Virus record (IMG/VR): IMGVR_UViG_3300008267_000721
Location: 1 to 36,484 of that record
Length of the DNA: 36,484 nt
Direction: 5' to 3' (one strand)
Origin: a virus
The notes under the pieces are model-generated. The model made no database searches, was not told the DNA's origin, and worked only from the letters and a program-made list of their open reading frames with translations. Below are positions 1 to 6,109 of this stretch, one piece after another; position 1 is the first letter of the stretch; the number at the start of each line of letters is the position of its first letter. The position numbers and the translations under genes were made by a program.

Positions 1-558
1 TTGGTTTATTTTAAACGCTGGGGATGAACTTGAAACCTCAATTGCATTTTCCGATGTTCCAGAAACTCTAAGTAAATTAGAAATTATAGTAGAACCAGTT
101 ATAGTTGTAAATTGTCCTGTAGTTCCACTTATTATTCCACCTAATATTGAACCAGTAAATTGATGTGTATCAGAAATATCATCACCAAATATTGTAGAAC
201 CAGATTTTAATATTTGAGAAGAAGAAACAATTAAAGTATCTGCTCTCAAAGTTCCTGTAAGGAATAACGTATTTGTTGTATAATCAAAAGTTAAATTTGA
301 TGATGCCCCAAGTGTGGAACCAGAATTGTATTGTATTTGTTTGTCAGATCCTGCTGGTGTCGCTACAAATGTTCCTTGATAAGCAGAAGCAGATATTGTA
401 CCAGTTACAATTAATGTATTTGTTGCTGGATTGAAAGTAAAATTAGATGAACCAGATAATACTTGTGACCCAGAATTAAACTGAACAGAATTGGTTGGGC
501 CATTAGCGACCGCACCGGTTATTAAACTATTGACATAAGCCCAACCAAATCTACTCAT
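1..558 (-). CDS. Fibre-like structural protein, N-terminal part (3' end beyond left edge)
   Basis: An open frame of exactly 186 codons starts with ATG at 558 and runs off the left edge without a stop, so only the N-terminus is seen. A good SD (AGGA) lies just upstream, and the start is 1 nt past the stop of the preceding gene. The protein begins MSRFGWAYVN and is rich in Ser, Thr, Gly and Asn. Residues 25-57 and 75-106 are two copies of a bead-like unit with the pattern QxNSG...SSNxTF...TNTLxxTGT. A DTHQFTGSI motif follows at about 130-138. Beta-rich tandem units of this type are usual in phage tail fibres, spikes and other host-contact proteins, often ending in a self-cleaving chaperone; the end is not visible here. 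Role as a fibre is inferred from repeat style and late-operon position. Confidence 0.75.
   Translation of the reverse strand, partial: MSRFGWAYVNSLITGAVANGPTNSVQFNSGSQVLSGSSNFTFNPATNTLIVTGTISASAYQGTFVATPAGSDKQIQYNSGSTLGASSNLTFDYTTNTLFLTGTLRADTLIVSSSQILKSGSTIFGDDISDTHQFTGSILGGIISGTTGQFTTITGSTIISNLLRVSGTSENAIEVSSSSPAFKINQ
241..486 (-). repeat. Two diverged copies of a ~33-residue fibre repeat
   Basis: Within the partial fibre-like gene, residues 25-57 (388-486) and 75-106 (241-336) align without gaps over most of their length: QxNSG, then S/A-S-S-N-x-T-F, then T-N-T-L-x-x-T-G-T-x-x-A. The copies differ at many positions, so this is an old protein-level duplication, not a recent DNA repeat. Confidence 0.6.
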
Positions 559-559
559 A

Positions 560-988
560 TTATCCTACCCCTACAGAACCAGACCAGTTTGGTAGTAAAG
601 TTGGACCAGAATTATACAATAAGTGTTCATCAATATTTGTTAATTCAGCAAATACAGAAGCACTTGTTGGTGTTGCAGCATTAGCTAATAAAAATACAGA
701 ATTTACTTTAACTCTGAATTCTGATTGTGGAAAGGTAGAAGTTGATGTTCCTGCTGGAATAATAAAATAATTTGTTCCTTTTATTCCATTTGCAGAAAAT
801 CCAACTCTTAAATCACCAGAACTTGTATTTCTAATTATTATTCTTTGGGTAACAAATGGAAAATTAACTTCTGCTGGTGTTCCAGAAGAAGCTGGGGCAG
901 CAATACTAGAAGATGCAAATGGAATACCAGAAACTTGGTATGAACCAACGTTTGCAATACCTACATAATAAGGATTATTAAATGACAT
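560..988 (-). CDS. Small beta-rich structural-type protein, unknown function
   Basis: This 142 aa protein starts with ATG at 988 behind a clear GAGGGT SD that overlaps the stop of the bS21 gene. It has no cysteines, signal peptide or membrane segment. The composition (Ser, Thr, Ala, Gly, Val, with RIIIRNTSSGDLRVGFS near residues 50-64) suggests an all-beta fold. The segment around NYFIIPAGTSTSTFP reads like those of small decoration or fibre-associated proteins. It lies 1 nt upstream of the fibre-like gene and is probably co-translated with it, which favours a virion or fibre-adaptor role. I do not recognise a named family, so function is inferred only from position and composition. Confidence 0.7.
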   Translation of the reverse strand: MSFNNPYYVGIANVGSYQVSGIPFASSSIAAPASSGTPAEVNFPFVTQRIIIRNTSSGDLRVGFSANGIKGTNYFIIPAGTSTSTFPQSEFRVKVNSVFLLANAATPTSASVFAELTNIDEHLLYNSGPTLLPNWSGSVGVG

Positions 989-991
989 AAA

Positions 992-1255
992 CTACCCTCG
1001 CTTTTTATAATTATTATCGTTTTGAGAATTTATCTTTTTTTGGAATTCTCTTACACGTTTTTTCTCGTTTTTAATTCCTTCAAGTTTTTGTCTGCGTCTT
1101 ACAACAGATGGTTTTTCGTAATAACGTCTTTCTCTAACTTGTTCGATAACTCTTTCTTTTTTAACTCTTTTAATAAATCTTTTGAGCATTCTTTCAAATG
1201 GTTCGTCTTTCTTTTGCTCAACTTTTGCGTTAACGTGTGTACTTTTTTTAGACAT
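992..1255 (-). CDS. rpsU: Ribosomal protein bS21 homologue, phage-encoded
   Basis: The 87 aa product aligns without gaps to bacterial bS21 over about 60 residues. It shows the N-terminal EPFERMLKRF (E. coli has EPFDVALRRF), the central VRERRYYEKPS (E. coli VRRREFYEKPT) and a long Arg/Lys-rich C-terminal helix. bS21 sits on the 30S platform next to the 16S anti-Shine-Dalgarno end and promotes initiation. Length is slightly above the usual 58-71 aa, with a 16-residue Lys-rich N-terminal extension and a tail ending NYKKRG. ATG at 1255 overlaps the preceding gene by 8 nt and has a GAGGT SD. It sits between head-type and fibre-type genes, so it should be expressed late. Identity is secure; the role (replacing host bS21 to favour phage mRNAs) is inferred. 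Confidence 0.92.
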   Translation of the reverse strand: MSKKSTHVNAKVEQKKDEPFERMLKRFIKRVKKERVIEQVRERRYYEKPSVVRRRQKLEGIKNEKKRVREFQKKINSQNDNNYKKRG

Positions 1256-2210
1256 ATAAACCTCTTAATTCGTTAAGTCTATTTTTAAGTTTTTCAACTT
1301 TGTTTTCTTTTTGAACATTTTCGCCTTCAGCAGACCCTGCAAAAAGCTTTTCTTTTGATAATTTTGGAAAACTATCAGAGAACTCTTCTACCTTTTCATC
1401 AGTAAAATTGCTATTAATTAATTTAGAATCAAATTGGTATGAATCATCATTGTTCGTTACTTTGATAACATCTACAAGGTCAAAGTCACTTGGTAATGAT
1501 TGATAAATATTTGGCTGATTAACAGCCCAATTTGTAATTAATTCTTCTTTTGTGTCACCCTTAAAACCATCGTTTTGAGCAATTAAAGCAATTTTGTTTA
1601 AATCAGAAACTGCTGCTTTGGTTAAGTTTTGTGTTTGAACTTCTGGTTTCATTTGATGATATAATGCTTTTGTTTGCAATCTCTCAATTGCTGCTTTATC
1701 TGAAAGATTACCAATTTGTTCTACTTGGTCCTTAGATAATGAACCAATATATTGCATAATAGGTGTACCTGTTTTCATAAGTCTTTGTTGAGTTTCTGAA
1801 GAAACACCAGCAAATAAGTTATCTAGTTGTCTATCAATATCTTTTACTTTTTGATAATCACCATCATCTATTGCTTTATCGTATTCTGTATGCAATCTTT
1901 TTTGTTCTTGGAATTTGCTTTGCAACAATTTAATATCATCTTGTGTTAATTGAGATTGTAATTCTCTTAATACATCTTCTTTCATACCAGCTTTCTTTAA
2001 AATTTGTTGAATTGTTTCTCCTCCACCAGACCCAGCATCACCTTTACCACCCATTCCAGCAGCAGCTTGGTGTCCAGCAAAAGTCAAAGTAAGAGCCATT
2101 AAAGCAGCTTGAAGTTGCTTTGCTAATCCTTCTTCAATTAATACTTTCTCTAATTCTTCACGAATTATAGAGCGAAGTTGGGATTCAATGATTATTTTAT
2201 TTTTTTCCAT
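1248..2210 (-). CDS. Putative internal head/core protein with recurrent N-terminal motif
   Basis: The 320 aa product starts at ATG 2210, overlapping the upstream gene by 19 nt. Residues 6-28 carry the recurrent helix (IIIESQLRSIIREELEKVL) followed by IEEG, which fits the [LI]-x-E rule for cleavage by T4-type prohead proteases. A short hydrophobic Ala/Leu/Met segment (about 33-50) and a Gly-rich linker (about 51-66) follow. The rest is predicted mostly helical and highly charged, with Gln- and Lys-rich stretches and no cysteine. I recognise no enzymatic family. Its position in the head operon, three genes below the protease, plus the N-terminal motif, suggest a scaffold, core or co-packaged internal protein. 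An alternative is a minor tail component. Role is inference. Confidence 0.65.
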   Translation of the reverse strand: MEKNKIIIESQLRSIIREELEKVLIEEGLAKQLQAALMALTLTFAGHQAAAGMGGKGDAGSGGGETIQQILKKAGMKEDVLRELQSQLTQDDIKLLQSKFQEQKRLHTEYDKAIDDGDYQKVKDIDRQLDNLFAGVSSETQQRLMKTGTPIMQYIGSLSKDQVEQIGNLSDKAAIERLQTKALYHQMKPEVQTQNLTKAAVSDLNKIALIAQNDGFKGDTKEELITNWAVNQPNIYQSLPSDFDLVDVIKVTNNDDSYQFDSKLINSNFTDEKVEEFSDSFPKLSKEKLFAGSAEGENVQKENKVEKLKNRLNELRGLYV

Positions 2211-2611
2211 CCACCTGTCATCCTTAATAATCCACCGATATCGATACCGGGGTCGCTTGGGTCTGTGTCACCTAATGGGTCTGCTGCTCTTGCTTCATTA
2301 ACTTTTTGTTCTGGATTTCCAGCAGAAGCAATAGGAGTTGTTCCCTCAAATATATTTATACCGCCATATGCTTTTTTACTTACTTCTTCAAGCATTTTCT
2401 TTCTTTCGTCAAATGCTTTTTGTTTTTCAGCAAGTCTTTGTTGTTTATAGTCATCTTCGACAACTTGTGGTTGAACTTGTCTTGTTTCAACAACTCTACC
2501 AGTTTGTTTGATAATTTCACTTATCACACTTGTCAATTCTTCTTGCATTGTTTCTTTTACAAGTTGTTTGACAAGAGGTTTTAACATTTTCTTTAATTCT
2601 AATTGTGTCAT
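2192..2611 (-). CDS. Small charged protein of the head region, unknown
   Basis: This 139 aa protein starts at ATG 2611, 8 nt after the previous stop. The first 35 residues form a strongly amphipathic helix with a divergent version of the neighbours' N-terminal motif (KQLVKETMQEEL, then ISEII). A Gln/Lys-rich predicted coiled segment (about 45-78) follows. The C-terminus is Gly/Pro/Asp-rich and probably disordered. No cysteine, signal peptide or catalytic motif is visible. It overlaps the 320 aa gene by 19 nt, so the two are likely translationally coupled. A helical, charged product next to the protease fits a prohead core or scaffold component, but I cannot assign a family. Confidence 0.6.
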   Translation of the reverse strand: MTQLELKKMLKPLVKQLVKETMQEELTSVISEIIKQTGRVVETRQVQPQVVEDDYKQQRLAEKQKAFDERKKMLEEVSKKAYGGINIFEGTTPIASAGNPEQKVNEARAADPLGDTDPSDPGIDIGGLLRMTGGWKKIK

Positions 2612-2619
2612 TTAATTCT

Positions 2620-3423
2620 CTAAGTTGTGGGAGTTGTTGGGGGTGCAGCGGACATTAAATTTCTTAAATGTTTAATTATATTATCAACTAATTGGTCTAA
2701 ATTAGTTTTTACATCCTCTGGTATTTGCGCCATATTTGTGGCTAATTCAAACAAATTTATAACCAACAAAACCAAAGAAGCTACAAAAATAGAACTATTT
2801 TGTTCTTTATATGTTGGAATTAAACTAGCAATTCCTTTTTTTAAATTTGTTATTTGTGCTTTTATATTGTCTTGTTTAGACTTTTCTGGGGCGTTTTGTG
2901 GTTCTTGTACTTTTTGTGCTTGTGATAAAAGTTGTTTCAATAGAGCAACTTCTTGGGAAGAAAGACCAGAAGTTGAAGAACCCTTAACTTTATTTTTTGC
3001 TTCTTTAACTTGTTGTTTTGAAACATTTACTTTTTCTTGCAATATCTGTTTTAATCTTTCTAATTTTCGTATACTATCTTCTACATGGTCTTTATTAAAT
3101 TCTAAATTTGTTGAAAAAATTTCAGAATATAAATTTTTAAAATTTTGTATACTTTCTGGTAATAAAAATTTAATTTGCGGTTCAATGTCATTAAATTGGG
3201 AAGGTATTTTAGACCCAAATTTATCTTTTATTGATGAAAAAGCAGACTTATCTGCTGCTTGTTTAAAAGTTGAAGAAAAATCTTTTCCAATTGTAGAAAA
3301 AGCACTTTTTATTCCAGTACCCAAACTTGAAAACATATCGCCTATACCTTCTTGAATTAAATAATTTTTTAATTCTGTACGTATAATATTTCTAAGTTTT
3401 GTTTCTGTAATAACAATTTTCAT
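2620..3423 (-). CDS. Putative internal head protein with recurrent N-terminal motif and one membrane-like segment
   Basis: The 267 aa product starts at ATG 3423 with an AGGT SD 9 nt upstream. Residues 3-24 carry the recurrent helix (VITETKLRNIIRTEL...YLIQEG); IQE before G is a good [LI]-x-E protease site. Cleavage there would leave a new N-terminus beginning GIGDMFSSLG, which continues as an amphipathic Ser/Gly/Phe/Lys stretch to about residue 60. The middle is charged and helical. A hydrophobic segment at about 211-229 (FVASLVLLVINLFEL) looks like a transmembrane helix, and the tail is Pro/Thr-rich. It is the first gene after a terminator-like hairpin. Possible roles include a head-core protein or an injected, membrane-active virion protein. 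No family recognised. Confidence 0.62.
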   Translation of the reverse strand: MKIVITETKLRNIIRTELKNYLIQEGIGDMFSSLGTGIKSAFSTIGKDFSSTFKQAADKSAFSSIKDKFGSKIPSQFNDIEPQIKFLLPESIQNFKNLYSEIFSTNLEFNKDHVEDSIRKLERLKQILQEKVNVSKQQVKEAKNKVKGSSTSGLSSQEVALLKQLLSQAQKVQEPQNAPEKSKQDNIKAQITNLKKGIASLIPTYKEQNSSIFVASLVLLVINLFELATNMAQIPEDVKTNLDQLVDNIIKHLRNLMSAAPPTTPTT

Positions 3424-3446
3424 ATTATAAAACCTATAAATAAATA

Positions 3447-3474
3447 GAGGATGGTATCATAAAATACCATCCTC
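3447..3474 (-). terminator. Perfect 11-bp hairpin, probable intrinsic terminator or mRNA-stability element
   Basis: A perfect inverted repeat GAGGATGGTAT / ATACCATCCTC (3447-3457 and 3464-3474) encloses a 6-nt loop. On the transcribed (minus) strand it is followed by a U-rich but not pure run (UAUUUAUUUAU). It lies in a 74-nt gap between the 72 aa and 267 aa genes, one of the few non-coding gaps here. Stem length and G+C contrast strongly with the A+T-rich surroundings. The imperfect U-tract allows partial termination or a processing/stabilising hairpin instead. Confidence 0.65.
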
Positions 3475-3497
3475 ATTAATTTTAAATCAAAAAACGA

Positions 3498-3716
3498 TTA
3501 TTTCTTTTTTGATTTTAAAGGACTCATTTTGTGGTCAGCATGAGCACCTTTCATTTTTTTCATTGCAGCTTTTTTCTTTGCTTCGGCAAGTTGTTGTTCT
3601 AATTCAGCAACTTCTTGGTCAGCAGAATTAACTTCTTCTTCAGCTTGTTGGTCTGCAACAAGTTTTTCCAATTCTTCTTTGATTATTTTTACTAATACTT
3701 GTTTAGTGAGAGTCAT
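3498..3716 (-). CDS. Small charged head-core-like protein with recurrent N-terminal motif
   Basis: I place the start at ATG 3716, not at the in-frame site at 3746 inside the protease gene. The 3716 start gives MTLTKQVLVKIIKEEL, matching the N-termini of neighbouring proteins, and has an AAGGA SD at suitable distance. The junction with the protease stop is TAA-A-ATG. The 72 aa product is helical: the motif, then an acidic Glu/Gln coiled segment (about 22-45), then a Lys/Met/His-rich basic tail (about 46-72). Size, charge and position beside the protease recall the small core proteins of T4 heads (gp67/gp68), but there is no convincing sequence match. Role is inferred. Confidence 0.65.
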   Translation of the reverse strand: MTLTKQVLVKIIKEELEKLVADQQAEEEVNSADQEVAELEQQLAEAKKKAAMKKMKGAHADHKMSPLKSKKK

Positions 3717-3717
3717 T

Positions 3718-4326
3718 TTATTTTGTTCCTTTTTTGAGAATATCATTTATTAAACCATTGATTTTTGCTTCTCTATTTTCAATCAAAGAGCGATTTTTAT
3801 TTTCTTGCATCATAAATGCACCTCTAGTTGAAGGTTCTGAAACAATATCAAAGCATATAAGATTAAAGTCATCTTCAACAAGAGTGACACCTTTGTTTTC
3901 TCTAACAGAGCCTGTTCCTCTTGATGAAATACCAATTTTTACATTTGCATTTACTAATTCTTTTAATACTTGTCCGCATGGTGTATTGAGCACTTGAATT
4001 TTGCCCATAACATCGTTACCTTGCCACCAAACATTGGTAACAATATGTGAAACTTTGGTTAAGTTAATAACAGATTCAGCAGGGTGGTCTAATTCTCCTA
4101 ATGCTCTTCTGTCTTTAACAACTTCTAAATATCTTTTAACTTCTCTTTCCAAAACCATACGTGGATAAACTCTTCCGTTTCCGTTTTGTTCATCACATCT
4201 TTGCATTGGTCCTGTAAGAATTAAGCCACCATTTTTAATAAAATGTTTATCGGATTCTGTCAAAACATCATCACAATAACCATTTGGACATAATTCAAAG
4301 TATTCTGTTAATAATTGTCTAGCCAT
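3718..4326 (-). CDS. Prohead core protease, T4 gp21-like
   Basis: The 202 aa product has the hallmarks of T4 gp21-type serine proteases, which share a fold with herpesvirus assemblin. They include NGNGRVYPRMVLEREV (about 48-63), LGELDHP with the likely catalytic His81, and KIGISSRG with the likely nucleophile Ser134 or Ser135. A FDIVSEPS segment at about 159-166 follows. In this family the enzyme sits in the prohead core, is activated on assembly and cuts scaffold, capsid and internal proteins after [LI]-x-E. ATG 4326 has a TAGGA SD. The gene lies downstream of the portal, as in T4-type gene order, and just upstream of several short proteins that carry candidate cleavage sites. Enzyme class is confident; exact catalytic residues are by motif only. 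Confidence 0.9.
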   Translation of the reverse strand: MARQLLTEYFELCPNGYCDDVLTESDKHFIKNGGLILTGPMQRCDEQNGNGRVYPRMVLEREVKRYLEVVKDRRALGELDHPAESVINLTKVSHIVTNVWWQGNDVMGKIQVLNTPCGQVLKELVNANVKIGISSRGTGSVRENKGVTLVEDDFNLICFDIVSEPSTRGAFMMQENKNRSLIENREAKINGLINDILKKGTK

Positions 4327-4332
4327 TTATAT

Positions 4333-4431
4333 TTAGTTCCTACGGCCAAGCCGTTTTCCTCTACAACAAAGTCTTACAGGTTGTAAAGACCATTTGCGAG
4401 TCCAAAATGCTTGTCTTAATGTTGTAATCAT
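4333..4431 (-). CDS. Tiny basic protein (32 aa), unknown
   Basis: A complete ORF fills most of the 135-nt gap upstream of the protease. ATG 4431 has a GAGGT SD immediately upstream, and TAA is at 4333-4335. The product starts MITTLRQAFWTRKW, has 9 Arg/Lys and no Asp/Glu, two Trp and a Cys-Cys pair, and ends GKRLGRRN. Arg codons include CGC, CGG, CGT and AGG, less A+T-rich than its neighbours. The SD and the neat fit between genes support translation. Its 3' end overlaps the hairpin and SD region that precede the protease, so it could act as a translated leader for the protease or as a nucleic-acid-binding peptide. No family recognised. Confidence 0.55.
   Translation of the reverse strand: MITTLRQAFWTRKWSLQPVRLCCRGKRLGRRN
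4342..4354 (-). promoter_or_regulatory. Short GC hairpin just upstream of the protease SD
   Basis: ACGGC-TTG-GCCGT on the minus strand forms a 5-bp all-paired stem with a 3-nt loop. It ends directly at the AGGA that serves as the SD of the protease gene and lies inside the 3' end of the 32 aa ORF. Ribosomes translating that ORF would melt it, giving possible coupling. Short stem, so weak evidence. Confidence 0.3.
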
Positions 4432-4461
4432 ATTGACCTCAATATAATTTAAATAGTATGT

Positions 4462-4746
4462 TTATTCTTTATTTTCTTTATTGATTTTAATATTTAATCC
4501 AAAATCATTGAACAACATACACAAAGCATATGATGTAGCAGAAGAAATAAATCCTGCCGCCAAGAAATTAAATTGTACCATAAACATAAACCAATTAAAT
4601 AATCCAACCCAAAAACCCAAACACATGGGACATTTAAATAATTCACCAAAAAATCCTTGTTTTGGTCTTATCGAATCAAATATAGTTCCGTATATTAAAA
4701 TCTGTGTAAGTCCCCAAGAAGCAAGAATAAAATAAATAAGTTCCAT
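4462..4746 (-). CDS. DUF1360-like small integral membrane protein
   Basis: The 94 aa product has three hydrophobic segments (about 2-20, 44-58, 61-79) and a conserved-looking FKCPMCLGFWVG motif (Cys39, Cys42) entering the second segment. That Cys-Pro-x-Cys-Leu-G-x-W-V motif is what I associate with DUF1360 membrane proteins, whose function is unknown. ATG 4746 overlaps the stop of the preceding gene by 1 nt (TAATG), so expression is coupled. The C-terminus is short and Lys/Asn-rich. In a phage head operon it could act at the inner membrane during head assembly or infection; that is speculation. Family call rests on one motif plus topology. Confidence 0.6.
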   Translation of the reverse strand: MELIYFILASWGLTQILIYGTIFDSIRPKQGFFGELFKCPMCLGFWVGLFNWFMFMVQFNFLAAGFISSATSYALCMLFNDFGLNIKINKENKE

Positions 4747-5300
4747 TATTTCTTTTCTTTATTTTTGCCTTCGCCAAGATAGGCAATATTGTAATGCTTG
4801 TTGATAGAGTAGGCAGATGTTCCAATAGAGCCTTGTTTTGGTTTCTGTGGCACTTCACCAAGTTCTGTTGAATGTTCTTCATCTGGTTCAAGCAAGTATT
4901 CTTCTTGGTCTTTCTTTAGCTCTTCTTCTTCCTTCCAAGAAGGAGATTCTTCTCTGAAGTATTTAAAAATTGAAAATAAAATAACTTCTATTGGGTCTGG
5001 TCCATCTGGTAATTGTTCTGGTATGGTTGCTTCAAGCGAACAGAATATATTACCACCCTGTACTGAAGATGAATCAATCACACCACGTTTATAAAGGTAA
5101 TCAAAAAATCTGTTTTGTGTAAAGTAACTTCTATCATCCATTAAAACTTTAGAAAGAGCAATAATCTTTTTCGTTTTTGGAGAGATAATAATATCCATAT
5201 ATGGGTGGTCTTGAATTAAAATATTACCATCCAATGTTTTACGTGCGTCTAATCTAATAACAAGATCTGGTTGATCTCTTAATTTAATTACAATTTTCAT
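4746..5300 (-). CDS. Unknown protein downstream of the portal (184 aa)
   Basis: ATG 5300 overlaps the previous stop by 1 nt (TAATG), and its own stop overlaps the next start the same way, so it lies in a coupled four-gene string starting at the portal. The N-terminal half (about 1-115) looks like a compact alpha/beta domain (MKIVIKLRDQPDLVIRLDAR, later FFDYLYKRGVIDSSSVQGG). The second half is a Glu-rich linker (about 118-150) and a Lys-rich tail that is probably disordered. There is one Cys and no signal or membrane segment. I recognise no family. Position between portal and protease suggests a head-assembly or neck role, but nothing in the sequence proves it. Confidence 0.65.
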   Translation of the reverse strand: MKIVIKLRDQPDLVIRLDARKTLDGNILIQDHPYMDIIISPKTKKIIALSKVLMDDRSYFTQNRFFDYLYKRGVIDSSSVQGGNIFCSLEATIPEQLPDGPDPIEVILFSIFKYFREESPSWKEEEELKKDQEEYLLEPDEEHSTELGEVPQKPKQGSIGTSAYSINKHYNIAYLGEGKNKEKK

Positions 5301-6109
5301 TATGAATTCAATTCCTTAACCAAGGATTGAAAACTTAAAACTTTTTCAATTATCTCTTTATCAACTGGTCTTGATTTAAGTTCATCAATTTTGTTGTTTA
5401 ATTTTTCTTTGTCGGCTTCGCTCAAACTTAATGAAGAATTAACAACGTTTCTAATTCTTGAAATTTCTTCGTTTAAATAGACAAGGAAATCAATATTATT
5501 ATCAGCATAAGAAAGAATATATTTTGAAAACAAAGTCTTTTGCTCTTCCAATAAAGATTCAGAATATTTATCATTAAACTTCTTGATTATTTGTTTATAT
5601 ATCAAATTATCAATTGGACGCATTTTGGTTTCTTCAACTACTTTATTTTCGCTTAAAATGTTTACAACTTGTTGTTCCAACAAAACTCTATGTTTAATTG
5701 AAACGTTATCATCAAAAAGTTGAGAGATAGTTGCAAGGTCTTTATAGTTTGGAAGAAAAGTAGAAAACACAGATGGTTCTAATTGTTTGTTCATCTTGTT
5801 TATTACTTGTGTTTGTTGATTAAATATGTCGCTACTATTCATGGAGAAATAAATTCTCTTTGCTTCTTGAATCATTTTATCAGCAATATGCTTATCAACA
5901 CCTTTTGTTTCATAAAGGCTTTTATAAACATCTAATTCTCTATGCAAGATAGAGTTTTTTCCAAAGTGTTCTTTAAGGATTGACATAATAATTGTTTTTC
6001 TATTGTCATCTTTATTAACAATAGATTTAGTCAATTCTTTAACAAGAGTCTCGTAAAGAAAAGCGGTATTTCTTTTCTTATTATGTTTAACTTTCACTCT
6101 TTCTTGCAT
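5300..6109 (-). CDS. Helical head-region protein, unknown (269 aa)
   Basis: ATG 6109 lies inside the 3' end of the portal gene (23-nt overlap) with a GGAG SD 10 nt upstream. The product is almost entirely helical and charged, with a Lys/Arg-rich N-terminus (VKVKHNKKRNTAFLYETLV) and Leu/Glu/Lys-rich coiled regions through to residue 269. It has no cysteine, membrane segment or catalytic motif. Proteins with this N-terminal pattern beside portals are familiar to me from marine T4-type phages, but I know of no assigned function. Candidate roles are head scaffold/core or portal-associated factor. The helical character and position favour a scaffold-like role; this is inference. Confidence 0.65.
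   Translation of the reverse strand: MQERVKVKHNKKRNTAFLYETLVKELTKSIVNKDDNRKTIIMSILKEHFGKNSILHRELDVYKSLYETKGVDKHIADKMIQEAKRIYFSMNSSDIFNQQTQVINKMNKQLEPSVFSTFLPNYKDLATISQLFDDNVSIKHRVLLEQQVVNILSENKVVEETKMRPIDNLIYKQIIKKFNDKYSESLLEEQKTLFSKYILSYADNNIDFLVYLNEEISRIRNVVNSSLSLSEADKEKLNNKIDELKSRPVDKEIIEKVLSFQSLVKELNS

Noticed and set aside
2627-3355. 242 aa open frame on the plus strand
   Set aside because: Antisense shadow of the 267 aa gene. It is unusually Cys- and Phe-rich, has no SD and runs against all neighbours.
3435-3442. TATAAATA, identical to the T4 late promoter -10
   Set aside because: It reads on the plus strand, against all genes, in an A+T-rich gap where it can occur by chance.
3717-3746. 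Upstream start for the 72 aa protein
   Set aside because: It lies within the protease gene and would hide the shared N-terminal motif; ATG 3716 has the better SD position.
1248-4326. Major capsid protein among the genes around the protease
   Set aside because: None of the proteins here has the size or a recognisable HK97-type sequence of a gp23-like capsid protein; it is probably outside the window.
4327-4461. tRNA or small RNA gene in the larger gaps
   Set aside because: No cloverleaf or anticodon arm could be drawn in this gap or in 3424-3497, 15416-15466 or 20795-20877; the largest gap is mostly filled by the 32 aa ORF.
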